Positions 34,208 to 45,760 are shown, numbered from the stretch's first letter. The stretch: 64,000 nt of DNA from Toxorhynchites rutilus septentrionalis (GCF_029784135.1 NC_073746.1:104780661-104844660); one strand, 5' to 3'. Translations and numbers: made by a program. Notes: a model not told the origin generated them from the letters alone.

Positions 34208-35640
34208 AAAAATGCCAATGCAATAGTGCACAGGAAACAACTCGATTCCAACTATCTTCCTATATTTTACTGCCGCGATCGAGGTTCAATGATTGCTATT
34301 TCAGTGAAAAACGAATGATTTTACAGAGACACTCGCTGGCTCAAGCAAATGAGGGAATGCCAAAATTTCTGAGAATAGAAGAGCGAAATCGAGACAGTAT
34401 ATTTCCATTCTAATCGAGAATGAACTTTGCGAAGAGGATAGGTGAATGTTCTCTGTCTCAAATGAAGTGAGGAATAAACGGACAATAGAAGGGTGAGTTT
34501 TATCTGTGAATGAGTGTTGTTGAACGAATTTCGATGCGATTTTGCCCATACCTGCACTCAGGCAGCGCTAGCCACAGATGTTCTATATTAGATCGACACA
34601 ATAACTGTGTCCATCTATGATTAATATTCTCCCGAGAAGGTAAATCAATTCCAAAACGTTCGACGTTCGAGTAAACGTTATAATGCTGTAGTGGTTCGGA
34701 TATGCACCACCCCCTTGGCAACGATTTTTCCCACGCATGGACACGGGGAGTATGGTTGCCGGCGACACTTAAGCACTAAATTTACGATTGCCCGATTTGA
34801 TGAATAGTCCATGTTTATTAGAATCTGTTCAATTTAGCGGTTTCTGCCTACGTGGCACCCGGAACACAATTATCGTAAATCAAAATCATAATCATAAATA
34901 CGATGTTACTGGTGCCATGATTCAACAGCGTGGTTCTCGTGAAAGCTGCCAAATGAATGCTAGATTAGCAATTGCAACAAAGTTGGAACAATATACTCTT
35001 CAAGAGTGTTCGTTTGATTCCTTCATGGATTCATTGAGGTCACAGAAACAATTATTGCACTGCGATTCACTTCTTTTGAAACCGTGTCAAGCTGGTGGCT
35101 GATGATAACGAATGCGATGCACTTATGTCGAGAATGGTAAATGGTAACAAATGGAAACTACTTTACCCAAAAGTGTAGTTTAAGAAGCATACAAAGCTTC
35201 GAGCAAAAACTTTGTACAGAGAACAAAACAAGATGTGTTACCATGGCTTCTTCGATGCGAAGCTATTAAAAACGTATAAATGAATGTGTAACTTCTGTTG
35301 GAGTTTAAGAGAAAGGAACCCTGCAACAGTTGAGATTGGCTTTCAGAACGTTTACTTTTGTGTGAAGCTAAAGAGAAAAAGTTCAAACTGCTCGCAAATA
35401 TCAGTATAAAACAATGAAGGATGCAGTGAACGAACCAACTTGTTTTTACAAGGATTGTTTAAACGAAAGGTTATGAGGATGTACTCGTAAAATACAGAAA
35501 GTTCCATGCGATAGACCATTGTGAACTACACGAATATTGACGTAATATATTTTCTTCATTGAAACCGCTTACTGCTGTTTTTTGTTAGAACAATTTTCAA
35601 ACTATACCTTGAATTATTATCAGTTTTAAACGTTTTGACG
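34208..35640. other. No gene or known repeat recognised
   Basis: Mixed-composition sequence with only short frames, and no SINE or LINE motif. One plus-strand frame at 34788-35102 (104 codons) has no recognisable domain. It could be unique intergenic DNA. Confidence 0.35.
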
Positions 35641-36673
35641 GTTTCCCACTAATTGCTGCCATACAAGTAAATGGAGCCATATTTGGCATGTGACGGTTTT
35701 AGGGGGCACGAAACGTTTCTATGGTGAATATACACTTCTCCTTCCTCTCTAAAGGGGGCCATACCAATGAAGCATAAATCCCGCATAACTCAAGAACTAA
35801 TCAAGCAAACAAAATCTAATTTGGCATGTAGAGGTTTTAGGAAGCAAGAAACGTTTCAAAGATGATTTGACACTCCTCCTCTCTACAGGTGGGCCTGAAT
35901 AACTCGAGAACTGATCAAGCAAATGGAATCATATTTGGCATATAGAGGTTTCAGGGATCGAGAAACATTTCTATGGTTGTTCGACACTCCTCCCCGTTCT
36001 CTAAAGGGAGGCTGCCATACAACTGAAGCATTAATTTCTGCATAACTCACGAACTAATCAAGCACACAAAACCAAAAAATCCACATGCCAGGAGGTTTTA
36101 GGAGGCAAGAAACGTTTCTAAGGTAGTTTGACATTCCACCTCCTCTCTACAGGGTGGGGGCTGCATTACTCGAGAATCAATCAAACAAACGGAACCAAAA
36201 TTGTGCATGGAGGTTTAAAAGGAAAGGAGGGGGGAGGTTTGCATAACTCGAGAACAAATCAAGCAAATTTGCATATGAAGGTTTTAGGTAGCAATAAATG
36301 TTTTTATGGTGGTTCGACACACCTCCCTCCTCTGGAATGGAGAGGGAGTCCTATAAAAAAAATACACACATTTCAACCACACATATTCCAACCAAACATG
36401 ACAATTGAAAATTTTCGGAAAACTCTGAAGGAAAATGGGAAAATTCGAAAACGTTCTACAATTACATATTGAGAAGCGTTGTTAGTCTATTTGATGTTTG
36501 CGCTATCGAAATTTATTTTTGCTCGAAAGTGGAAATGGATTTTAATGTGATAAAACGTACTCCTATATCGTCTTCTATCTATATAAAGAAAAATGGATCG
36601 CCGAATGTATTGATAGGAGCAAAAATTGAGAAAGGGATTGTTGGATTTAAGGCTGTTTTTTCATTCTATCACT
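35640..36673 (+). mobile_element. Helitron-related tandem block, second copy
   Basis: Repeats the organisation at 14671-15520: units with 'ctcgagaactgatcaagcaaa', 'ttggcatgtagagg' and pyrimidine-rich 'cactcctcccc', then 'ccctcctctggaatggagagggagtcc' and the TATCTATATAAAGAAAAATGG start (about 36577). It is cut at 36673, where a minus-strand Helitron 3' end begins. Confidence 0.6.
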
Positions 36674-36920
36674 AGCTGACCCGGCAAACTTCGTCGCGCC
36701 CTACATTTGTTTTTTGTTATCAATACATTCAAACATTCACGTTTTCTTACTTTGAGCAAGTTAATGGGTCCAATCGCAGAACTGTTCATTGATTGATCTT
36801 CAAATCAACCCCGTTGAATTTACTTTTTACTATAAAATTCCTAGTATTTCTAACAAAACTCATCATTATAATATCAGATTATCCATTAAGGTTCTAAACT
36901 ACACAATTTTGTGGGGAATC
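36672..36920 (-). mobile_element. Helitron 3' end fragment, minus strand
   Basis: Begins ACTAGCTGACCCGGCAAACTTCG, the reverse complement of a canonical CTAG 3' end. It continues with the conserved interior ('cgttttcttact', 'ggtccaatcgcagaactgttcattgattg'). The 5' end is lost. It abuts the plus-strand Helitron block, so one Helitron landed in another. Confidence 0.6.
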
Positions 36921-37163
36921 ATCAAACTAGGTTATCATCGGCACGCCAAGCAAATAATTGTTCAGGAATTTTGTGTATGATTTGGTTTCGCATGACAGTA
37001 GCAAAACTATCTCCACCAATGATGACAGCTAAGCTAATCGAGACCGGAAATATTAATAGAAAGGGCTTCTGTTAAGCGCAAAGCGGAGGACTTTAACAAA
37101 ATAACAGCTACGTCAACAATGTGGTCGTGTCCTGGACACAACCTCCTATATTTTTTTTCATAT

Positions 37164-38893
37164 TGACGTAGGACTACGTCTAACCGGAAGATATAGGGGG
37201 TGAAATGGAAATCTAGGCACTGAACAAGTAGGAAAAAATGCAAGATTTGGAACGCTTATAACTCGAGCATTTCTCAATAGATCGCAAAGGTTTTTGCATC
37301 AATTGATAGGAAATATATCTACGCATCTATCATAATGAATAACATTTCATTTTTCTTGAGATAAATAATTGAATAATTGTGAAATATCAAGCATTGTCAA
37401 AATGCACTATGTGCCCATTTTTGATTGGTCCATTTTGTGCTCCTCAAATCGTACCGACCAAAACGGGCAACCAGAGCAGCAGCGAAATAGAATGAAGCAC
37501 GAAAAAAATGAACGAAACATTGGTCGCAGTCTCACACATGCGTAATCTCGAGCCAGCCAGTCAGCTTAAAAATCCCCGCTCCGCTGCCGTAACGATAATT
37601 CTCATTCAAACCGTACACCACATCGGTTCGCATCACAACACATCAACAAACCAACCCAAGCAGCCATGTCTGGACATGATAAAGGAGGAAAAGTGAAGGG
37701 AAAGGCAAAATCCCGCTCGAACCGTGTTGATCTGGAGTTCCCCGCAAGGGTAGCTAGGCCGAGCGCGTTAGTACCAGTGCACCAGTCCACCTAGAAAAAC
37801 CGCATTCAGAACAGAACACATTCAGTTCGGTGGACATCAAGACAACAACAGGCAGTTGCAGCGAGTGGCGAATGGCAAACGCAATCGCAAAACGGCAGCA
37901 GGTAGCAGAAGAACAAAGTTTGTTCTTCATACAAACTGCTTTGGTGGCAAATCCAGAACAAGGCGGCATCGAGGGCGTTCGAAATGGTTTTTTTCAAAAC
38001 CACGAGTACTAAGTTTTCTAAATTTGAACCATTCCATAAAACAAGGCGCTTTTCAGGGCCATTAAACCTTCCAAAAAAGAGTTTAGGAAATACAGTTCAA
38101 TGCTTTTTAAAACAATATCCAAAATAATAATAAAACACAAATAGATTTTTTCATTATTTGTTTGCCAGGATCTGATGAGTATGTGAATTTGGCAGTTGTT
38201 CTGAGCTTATTGATAGTTGGGGACTTTTCTGATTATTCAATTTTCACCAATTCTTGAATTGTTTCCAGATTGAAAGTACAGTAATTTACAATTAGTTCGA
38301 CATTTAGCTAATTGGACGGACATGTAATGCAACTTATTTAGTTGGACATTTTTGTAAACATAGAGATCCAAATTATGACCCCACATTGAAAGTCGACACT
38401 GTACCACTGTCATCGCAAATGTTCAATTACAGGTTAAAATCGCCTCCAATCCGACACTGAGTGGCGCTTCGGCACGTCGCATTGAATGTAATTTACTGTA
38501 CAACATGTCACAAAGCTGGATGGGAAGAAATTTTCCAACTGTGAAAGCTGTGGCGAGTGGCAACAAATCGCTAAACAGGAAGGTTTAGCCGAACAAGATG
38601 GGAATATCGAGTGATAACAAAACAATAAACTTTTTAGATTGAAGATAATTTTGTGATCCTGAAAAGGACTCTTTTTAGCCTGCATGTGAATCCAACGAGC
38701 GAACAAATCGTAATGAATCAACATATTCATAAAGAGTAAACAGTAAACTAATCCATTTTTCAGGTAGATAGGTAGTTATTCACGTAGGAGAAGAAAATAA
38801 AACAATATATTTAAAATATATATTTAACAAAAGCTGTCCCCTTTGTATAGTCCTACGTCACTCCGGTTATGTCCCCGACATTACCCACCCGTC
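37164..38893 (+). mobile_element. Terminal-hairpin repeat E5 carrying a histone H2A pseudogene
   Basis: 5' end TGACGTAGGACTACGTC (37164). 3' subterminal TAGTCCTACGTCA (38848-38860), hairpin GGTTATGTC CCC GACATTACC, end CACCCGTC (38893) before T5. The 5' 300 bp resembles the other subfamilies ('aactcgagcatt', 'atcaattgata'). A CCAAT-type box (ATTGG) and a histone-derived segment follow. A second, partial histone-like unit (38434-38730) lies before the 3' end. Confidence 0.7.
37666..38060 (+). pseudogene. Histone H2A pseudogene with 3' stem-loop
   Basis: The ATG at 37666 opens MSGHDKGGKVKGKAKSRSNR, close to the canonical H2A N-terminus, then VDLEFPARV where H2A has a GLQFPVGR-type stretch. The frame then diverges, with nucleotide-level remnants of the later core ('accagtgcaccagtcc'). 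Before 38060 lies GGCGCTTTTCAGGGCC (38045-38060), the replication-dependent histone 3' stem-loop with one mismatched pair. The H2A C-terminal half is replaced by unrelated sequence. Not a functional histone. Confidence 0.75.
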
Positions 38894-39204
38894 TTTTTAC
38901 CATTGGGTAAAAATCAACCAAATTTTGCACACTTTCTCATTGATGTGTATTGTCTACATGCTGTCAAACTCGAAGTCGTGTTTTTCGATTTTTTTTTTTT
39001 GACCATTATCAATATTGCTTTATTTACAGATTTTTATGTATACATATCAATGTAGCTTTTTAGTGTAACATTATTTTTACTTTCGTCAGGAGTTTCCAAA
39101 AAATACATAATATATCTTATGAATATTTTCATAATTTTTGCTTTTTCTCCATTGTTTCTACCTCTAAGTATTGGATAGTGAAAATCTTTGAAATTAATTC
39201 CAGT

Positions 39205-42201
39205 TTATTGAAATGTTCTTCCCATTACTATCTTGACGTGCTCCCATAATTGATTTATTCTTCGGCACGATGTAAATTTATGTTCCAAGGTTTCTCTCTC
39301 CCCGCAGAAGCCACAATTAGGATCTGGTCGCCGTTCTTGGTGGTACAGCATATCGTTATGTGGTATTTTTCCATGCACTAGTAGGAAGTATGTGGATTTC
39401 TCGTCTGAGGTCAGCTTTTTGTGGTTGATATTTTTCCAAACATGTTTCCAACTTCTTGTCACCTGTTCTGTAATTTTCACCGGTGGCAACTGATCTAAAA
39501 GATGCTGATAGATCGTCATGGCCTCCGGATTATCTAAATGACTTTGTGGTAAACTACCCATTATTGTTCTAATTATTCCTATGTGGAGTAAATCTGCTGG
39601 AGTTTGTTGGGAATATGATTCCATGGCCGGCAAAACTGATCTCGTTCTGATATAGCGATTAACCAAAAGGGCTTTAGTTTTTAGATTTGGTGAATGGAGT
39701 CCCAAACCACCTTGTTTCTTTGGTCGCACTACATCTGTCATCCTAACACGCTGAGCTGGAACGCCTGCCCACAAAAAATATCCAATTTTCTTCGTTATCA
39801 TTCCAACATATCTGTTTGGGATAGGCAATATCGAAGCCATATACCACATTTTAGAGCAGATAAATGTGTTTAACAACACAACTTTCTGCTTGATGTTCAC
39901 TATTCTCGGTCGATTCATCCATATAAGTGAATTTATATTGTGGTATATTTTATCCCAATTGAGGCAGACAGTGTCTTTTATGTTGTTTTTGAACCGTACT
40001 CCCAAAACTTTGATTTCATCTTTCTTCGCAAAACCTTCCCAGTGTTGTATCCCTGGTCCAATATCCATAGCCTCAGTTTTTCTCATATTTAGCTTTGCTC
40101 CTGCAGCCTTCTCGAACTGTTGAAAACATGTTAGGATACGATCAATTTTTGAAGGGCATCGAATAATTATAGTGATGTCATCTGCATAAGCTATCACACA
40201 TTCTCTTGGAGCGCTACAAATCTCAGCAAGATTGTCCAGCAAAGGTTGCAGATAGATGACGAAAAGCAGCATACTCAAGGGGTCGCCTTGTCGTACCGAT
40301 TTCTTTATCGAGAAAAGTTCGGTAACTTGACCGTTGATGATCAGCTGAGAGTTGGTTTTCATAGCTAAATTTTCTAACAGATCTACAAACTGTCTATTGA
40401 AGCCCATCATTCTCATATTTTTCAAAAGAAATGAACGGCTAACTCTGTCGAATGCATTACTCAGGTCACATGCAACTACAATTCCGCCGTTTCTTTCTTG
40501 TTTGGATAGAGCAATATGATCCCTGACTGTGCAGACCGCTTCGAATATCCTGTTTTTTCCGTTGCTGCACTTCTGGTGACTTGAAAGTACCGTTGTTGCA
40601 ATTTTTTCCACCCGCTGCTTCAAAACTCTACTCAGTACTTTGTAGTCCACATTCAGTAAAGTGATCGGACGCAATGAGCTGATGCTATTATCTCCTCCTT
40701 TCTTTTTAACTAGAACTATTATTCCATCCTGTAAATCATCCCTTACGTAACCGTTTTTGATTTCATTTATTACAAGTGTGAATTCGTTCTTTATTATATC
40801 CCATGCTTTCAGATAAAACTCCCTGGTAAGACCATCCTTTCCTGGTGACTTGTTTGGTGCTGATCCTTTAATGACTGCATAAATTTCATCTTCTCCAAAA
40901 TCTTCCATCAAGTGGTTATTTTCATTCAGATTCTCCATCATCGTCCTTTCCGGAAGAAAACGATCGTCATCCTCAATCTCGTCCTCATGAAATAAACTCT
41001 GATAGTGTTCCAAGATATAGCTGCGTATGTTATCTGTGTTGGTTATAGATTGCCCATCGATCGTCAAGGATGTTACGCTGGTTTCTCTTCTTCTGTTAGC
41101 CTGATCGGCCAGTTGAAATATGGAAACGTCTTCTCCTCCAAGAAAACGAAGATTCGTGTTCTTCCTGCTATTTGTGAATTTTTTCTGTTTTAGTAACATT
41201 ATGGCTTTGATTTTATTTATTTCTGGTGTGCAGTCTTGATCCTTGTGCTTTTCGTATGCATTTTTCAGGCACGTGTGGTAAAAACCCATTGTGTTGTTGA
41301 ATGTCCGAATAGCGATAGAATTTTTCCATTTGAAAAACGACGCAATTTTCCCTTTGGTATACGAAGACCACCAATCCGCCCATGTTGCGTAATGCCTCCT
41401 CTGTCGTGTCCAGTAAGCCCATTTATATCTGAGCTCATTCATATTTTGATCAGACAGTAAATGCTTATTCACCCTAAAGAATGGTCTATGAGTTCTTTGT
41501 ATGCGTATAGGTAATACAATGCGCATAACAACTCCTTTGTGATCGCTAAAACTGTTCGCTTGTAACTTGCAGTATCGTACGTTGGGTAAGCAGTTTGTAG
41601 TGACATAGATTCTATCGATCCTTGACATCGACCGACCACGCACAAAAGTGTAATCATTTTGCGTGTTGAATTCTCTCCACACATCTTTGAAGTTTAGCCT
41701 TTCACATAATCTTTTTAGAGCCGGACTCATATTTGATATTCCAGTGGCGTCAGCTGGATTAACTATGGAGTTGAAATCTCCCAGCAATATAGTGTATGGA
41801 GGGTAATCTTGCATGAATCTGGGCACGGTTTGATTGAAGAACTCTTCACGCGCCGATCGGTTATTTGATCCAGATGGGGCATAAATATTTAAAATTCGAA
41901 CGTCATGCTCTAGATTGATGCATAATATACGAGAATCCAGGCTCCGGGACACACTGATTATTTTAATTCCATTTCGTATAGCAAAAGCCGTACCACGACA
42001 AGTTTCGCTTATATTGAATGTAATATTATAGCCGGGAATACAGAGATTTTCATTGATAACTTCCTGCATGCAAAGTATATCTAGGTCTAGTGTATATATA
42101 AGTGACTTGAGAGAGTTTATTTTGTTTTCGTTACTGATACCGTTCAGATTGATAGTTGCGAGAGTATAAGAGAAGGTTTGTCTACTGTTTATTTCTTGCA
42201 T
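39205..42201 (-). CDS. LINE ORF2: endonuclease and reverse transcriptase (L1/Tx1-like)
   Basis: 998 residues, uninterrupted. It would nick target DNA and copy the LINE RNA at the nick. The APE-type endonuclease has MQE (45-47), LGDFNS (140-145) and SDH (219-221). The reverse transcriptase has LRPITLLNVDYKVLSR, ACDLSNAFDR, SVRQGDPLSMLLF and AYADDI (Asp-Asp 674-675). A C-terminal CGFCGERETLEHKFTSC Cys/His motif is present. There is no RNase H, which agrees with the L1/Tx1 group. The start overlaps the end of ORF1 by about 20 nt, suggesting coupled translation. Whether the element can still move depends on ORF1, which is shifted. Confidence 0.85.
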   Translation of the reverse strand: MQEINSRQTFSYTLATINLNGISNENKINSLKSLIYTLDLDILCMQEVINENLCIPGYNITFNISETCRGTAFAIRNGIKIISVSRSLDSRILCINLEHDVRILNIYAPSGSNNRSAREEFFNQTVPRFMQDYPPYTILLGDFNSIVNPADATGISNMSPALKRLCERLNFKDVWREFNTQNDYTFVRGRSMSRIDRIYVTTNCLPNVRYCKLQANSFSDHKGVVMRIVLPIRIQRTHRPFFRVNKHLLSDQNMNELRYKWAYWTRQRRHYATWADWWSSYTKGKIASFFKWKNSIAIRTFNNTMGFYHTCLKNAYEKHKDQDCTPEINKIKAIMLLKQKKFTNSRKNTNLRFLGGEDVSIFQLADQANRRRETSVTSLTIDGQSITNTDNIRSYILEHYQSLFHEDEIEDDDRFLPERTMMENLNENNHLMEDFGEDEIYAVIKGSAPNKSPGKDGLTREFYLKAWDIIKNEFTLVINEIKNGYVRDDLQDGIIVLVKKKGGDNSISSLRPITLLNVDYKVLSRVLKQRVEKIATTVLSSHQKCSNGKNRIFEAVCTVRDHIALSKQERNGGIVVACDLSNAFDRVSRSFLLKNMRMMGFNRQFVDLLENLAMKTNSQLIINGQVTELFSIKKSVRQGDPLSMLLFVIYLQPLLDNLAEICSAPRECVIAYADDITIIIRCPSKIDRILTCFQQFEKAAGAKLNMRKTEAMDIGPGIQHWEGFAKKDEIKVLGVRFKNNIKDTVCLNWDKIYHNINSLIWMNRPRIVNIKQKVVLLNTFICSKMWYMASILPIPNRYVGMITKKIGYFLWAGVPAQRVRMTDVVRPKKQGGLGLHSPNLKTKALLVNRYIRTRSVLPAMESYSQQTPADLLHIGIIRTIMGSLPQSHLDNPEAMTIYQHLLDQLPPVKITEQVTRSWKHVWKNINHKKLTSDEKSTYFLLVHGKIPHNDMLYHQERRPDPNCGFCGERETLEHKFTSCRRINQLWEHVKIVMGRTFQ

Positions 42202-43167
42202 GATCGATTACGAGTTTACTTGCCGCTTGGTGCGAAGTTCTTGTTGAGCGCCGTAGCCTTTCCGAGGATTCATCATCGGAAATCTCCATAACGCCTCTCT
42301 CGGATAGTCGGGTAAGTGAGTTTGATCGGCTGCTTGTTGGTGTAGCCCTTGAGTGGCCTAAGTTGTCACTTACATTTGTTGGTATGTCGTATTCTTTCGT
42401 TGCCTTGTATTTGCTGGATATTGCTTCAGTTGTGATTTTTGCATTCGTGGTATCGGTTGAAATCTTCGGTGCTTTGTCTCGATTGTTGTGGTCTTCAAGC
42501 GATGATGCTGGTCGTTTCTGAGCTTCGTTTGCGCTAGCCTTTCCCGGGCCAGCGACAACGTCGGAGTAGAGTGATGACGATTTGTTTTGAATTTGTAAAA
42601 GTGTTCGATTTTGTGCACAACTTGATCCGAAGTGAACCTCTTGATTGCAGTGTCGGCATGTTTGGATTTGATGTGTATAGGTGACGTGTGTGTTGATCCT
42701 CTTACGTTCACGAAGGAAGGAATAGAATGGTTTATTCGTATACGGACTATTCGTATCCCACTTGGTATCTGCGAGAAGAACTCCGAACGGCACATCTCGT
42801 GCTTTACGCTGATGATCTCACCGTATGTAGAGAAGTATTCAGAGATCCATTGGTCAGGCATTTTTGGAGGTAAGTGGTGCAGCTTTACGTCCGTTCCCCC
42901 ATCCTCAACGTACAATCTGATACGATGGATGGTACCATTGTTGTTCAGTTCAAATTTGCCATCGTACTGTTCCACGACCTCTTCCACTCTTTCCTGTGTC
43001 TGCATCTCTACGAATACCTTTCCTTCGACTTTGTCGATTTGTATGGCAGTAACATCTTGAGGGGTCAGCTTCAATTGTTTTGCGATAAACGCAAAGATGG
43101 TCTCATCCCTCAACTTTCGTATGCTACGGATATCAATGTAGAACGTGTGGGCTCTTAGCGTATCCAT
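42182..43167 (-). pseudogene. LINE ORF1 (RRM and zinc knuckle), frameshifted
   Basis: Starts MDTLRAHTFYIDIRSIRKL at 43167. An RRM-like segment (VKLHHLPPKMPDQWISEYF and a following YGEIISVKHE) covers roughly residues 95-150. Near 42715 the frame changes. The continuation in another frame (RERKRINTHVTYTHQIQ) contains a CCHC knuckle, CRHCNQEVHFGSSC, and a Ser-rich, acidic tail ending at 42182. ORF1 products bind LINE RNA. One shift separates the two halves. Confidence 0.75.
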
Positions 43168-43304
43168 ATTAATAGATGGGGGCCTGATTTTTCAAGCTTT
43201 AAACCCCTACTACGCAAATAACTTCTTATTCCTTTCAAAGCGATCTCTCTGTGAATGCGTCTACTCAACACAAGTGTTCAGTGATAACTACCGATTCAGC
43301 GAAA

Positions 43305-44255
43305 ATGGAGGTGAACCAACGCGAGTCGAGAGAACAAATTCTTTCCAAACACCTGGAATTTCCTGACCTGTCGCACCGGCAGCTGGGAAAAATTTTGAAC
43401 ATTCACCATTCAACCGTCTTCAGAGTGTTGAAGCTGTTCCAGGAGCGGTTGACGTTGGACCACGGCAAAGGAGCTGGAAGAAAACCGAGACCGGAGAACA
43501 AAAAGACGGAGGGAAAGGTGAAGCGGATGATTAAAGCAAATCCCAACGTCTCAAGCCGTGATTTGGCTGAAAAGATCGGCATGTCGCAGAGCTACGTCCA
43601 GAATGCAAAGAAGAGAGCTGGACTACATACATACAAGGTATCGAACTTCCCAAACCGCGATGAGCGGCAACAATCGACGGCTAAAACTCGGGCATGGAAG
43701 CTCTACGAGAAGATGCTGACAAAATATGGCTGCTGTGTGATGGACGACGAAACGTATATAAAAGCCGATTTTAAGCAAATTCCGGGGTTGGAGTTTTTCA
43801 CCAGCAAGAGCAAGTTCGATGTGGACGACAAATTTAAGAAGAAGAAAATGTCGAAGTTCGTCTCCAAATATCTCGTTTGGCAAGCCATCTGCTCTTGCGG
43901 ACTGAGGAGTGAGCCTTTCGTGACAAAGGTCACAGTAAATGGCGAGATCTACAAATCCGAGTGCCTCGAGAAGCGCCTTTTGCCGTTCTTGCAGCAGCAC
44001 GACGAAGCTCCGCTATTTTGGCCAGATTTGGCATCATGCCACTATTCTAAAAGTGTCCTGGAGTGGTATGAGACCAATTCTGTCCATTTTGTTCCAAAGG
44101 ACATGAACCCGCCAAACTATCCGGAGCTGCGCCCGGTGGAGCAGTACTGGGCAATAATGAAGCGGGAACTTTGGAAGAGCAAGAAGACAGTCAAAGACGA
44201 GAAGGACAAGAAAATGGAAAAAAATCTGCGAAACTGGTACCGGATGACACTGTAA
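43305..44255 (+). CDS. DD37E transposase, third lineage copy
   Basis: The frame is open from further upstream, but MEVNQRESREQILSKH at 43305 aligns with the start of the 16720 protein, so that ATG is preferred (316 residues). HTH segments (HRQLGKILNIHHSTVFRVLK; SRDLAEKIGMSQSYVQ) and the catalytic residues are present: MDDETYIKAD, WPDLASCHYS, LRPVEQYW with 37 residues between the last two. It is clearly diverged from the copies at 16720 and 23908. The last residues (NLRNWYRMTL) are out of frame. A one-base change near 44220-44240 would give a family-like tail ending at TAA near 44319-44321. Confidence 0.8.
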   Translation: MEVNQRESREQILSKHLEFPDLSHRQLGKILNIHHSTVFRVLKLFQERLTLDHGKGAGRKPRPENKKTEGKVKRMIKANPNVSSRDLAEKIGMSQSYVQNAKKRAGLHTYKVSNFPNRDERQQSTAKTRAWKLYEKMLTKYGCCVMDDETYIKADFKQIPGLEFFTSKSKFDVDDKFKKKKMSKFVSKYLVWQAICSCGLRSEPFVTKVTVNGEIYKSECLEKRLLPFLQQHDEAPLFWPDLASCHYSKSVLEWYETNSVHFVPKDMNPPNYPELRPVEQYWAIMKRELWKSKKTVKDEKDKKMEKNLRNWYRMTL

Positions 44256-44533
44256 AGACTTTGATGGAGGGCATCAAGCGAAAATGCGTTCAATTTTACA
44301 CTGAAGGCTCCATCGATTAACTTTTCTTTTGATTTTTGAAGTAAATATATGTATAAAAGACGGGTGGGTAATGTCGGGGACATAACCGGAGTGACGTAGG
44401 ACTATACAAAGGGGACAGCTTTTATTAAAGATATATTTTAAATATGTTGTTTAATTTTCTTCTCCTACGTGAACCTGAAAATCTACCTGAAAAATGGATC
44501 AGTTTACTGTTTACTCTTTATGAATATGTTGAT

Positions 44534-45015
44534 GGTTCTGAAAAGAACCTTTGGTGTTGTGTTTTTGTTATCACTCGATATTCCCATCTTGTTCGGTTAA
44601 ACCTTCCTGTTTTGCTATTGCGTTTGCCACTCGCCACAGCTTTCACAGTTGGAAAATTTCTTCCCATCCAGCTTGTGACATGTTGTTCAGTAAATTACAT
44701 TTAATGCGACGTGCCGGAGAAACACTTTGCCACTCACTGAAACTAATTGTTGCCTTGATGAGCGCCGAACCGAAGCTGCTCTGTTCTTGATGCGGGTTTT
44801 CTGATTGTCGTGAGCAGCTTTGCAAGCCAACTCGAGCACTCCGACGGCCGAAACTCTATAATCGCTGTTAGGTATACTGGTGCTCCGGCACCAATCCGTT
44901 CGGCCTAGTTACCCTTGCGGAGCAATCAGTGAATGCGACCAACAGGGAACAGGAGACCTGCACGGTTCGAGTGAGACTTTGTCTTTCCCTTAACTTGTCC
45001 TCCTTTGTTACGTCC
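44534..45015 (-). pseudogene. Histone H2A pseudogene, best-preserved copy, with perfect stem-loop
   Basis: Minus strand from 45015: [20 protein letters not shown], then LLFPVGRIH, a stop, LLRKGN, a stop, AERIGAGAPVYLTAIIEF. This follows H2A through the histone-fold helix 2 region. A frame change and non-H2A sequence come after about codon 80. At the 3' end GGTTCTTTTCAGAACC (44549-44534) is an exact histone stem-loop preceded by CCAAA. Stops at two positions make it dead. Confidence 0.8.
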
Positions 45016-45421
45016 ACGATGCCGATGCCGTACAACCACACGGGTTTACGGTTCGAAAGAAAATAATATATTTTTTTGGGGTCCGCGTGTTTTATACTCT
45101 AGCTAGTATATAGCACACTCACAGGATAGAGACAAATCAGCAGACTTAGCCAGAGGGGCGAGTCCAACGAGACGAACGAATGAGCGTTAAAAGGGAGCGA
45201 TGGCAAAAAAAAACATCATACTGATTTTAACCTCCGACCGAGAAGGTCGATTTTTCTTTCAGCAGCTCGGAGTTTTGGCGTTTCTGGACAGCGGACTGGG
45301 ACGTTCCCCCTGGCGATTGTGGAAGGAGATTTGTTAGAATAAGTTTTAAGGTGACAGCAGAAGGAGAGCGGGAAAAGGCAATAGCTCGCTTCGACCGTGG
45401 AGAGCGGGCGCTCACCGGCTT

Positions 45422-45449
45422 GCCGGAAAAAGCGCGCGCTTTTTCGGCG
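45422..45449. promoter_or_regulatory. Strong GC hairpin in LINE 5' UTR
   Basis: GCCGGAAAAAGCGC and GCGCTTTTTCGGC form a near-perfect hairpin with one bulged G, about 310 bp before the ORF1 start. A role in RNA packaging or translation is possible but unproven. Confidence 0.5.
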
Positions 45450-45760
45450 TCACCGACGCCACGCCCCCTTTTTCTTTCGGGCAGTGTTGCCAGTTATATT
45501 GTAGTGTAGTGAATATTTATTATTAAATAAAATCTAAAAAGAAAAACACGCATACAAGCAAGTGAAGTGACGGAAGCAATTATTATATTAAGTGTGATTT
45601 GCAATTTTCCGCACCCATTGGTGGCTTTTCAAAGTGCTTTACTAGAACAAAGTGTAATTTTCTGGGAACATACCCCTTAGTGAATATCTCCCAATAAGGA
45701 ATTTTAGTGATTTCATATCCGTACCTGCTGACTATAACCTAGGTATAGTCAAGCAGAAGC

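Larger units (their letters stand above)
38988..43195 (-). mobile_element. L1-like LINE, nearly full length
   Basis: Minus strand: short 5' region, ORF1 (43167-42182 across a frameshift), ORF2 (42201-39205), then a 3' UTR with AATAAAG and a poly(A) of about 12 (38988-39000). The flanks TCGAAAAACACG (left) and a similar TTGAAAAATCAG (right, near 43190) may be a diverged TSD. It separates the two pieces of a DD37E element. Confidence 0.75.
38894..44358 (+). mobile_element. Third DD37E element, split by an L1-like LINE
   Basis: A left piece (about 38894-38987) and a right piece (about 43195-44358) would together be about 1.26 kb, the usual size for this group. Each outer edge is met by a terminal-hairpin repeat end, so TIRs are not intact. 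The left piece is assigned only by position and size. Confidence 0.45.

Noticed and set aside
37666..38060. A functional histone H2A gene
   Set aside because: The frame leaves H2A after about 30 residues and the C-terminal half is replaced; other copies have stops and shifts.
38894..38987. Intact 5' TIR of the third DD37E element
   Set aside because: The sequence starts at a hairpin-repeat end, and no matching inverted terminus exists at 44358.
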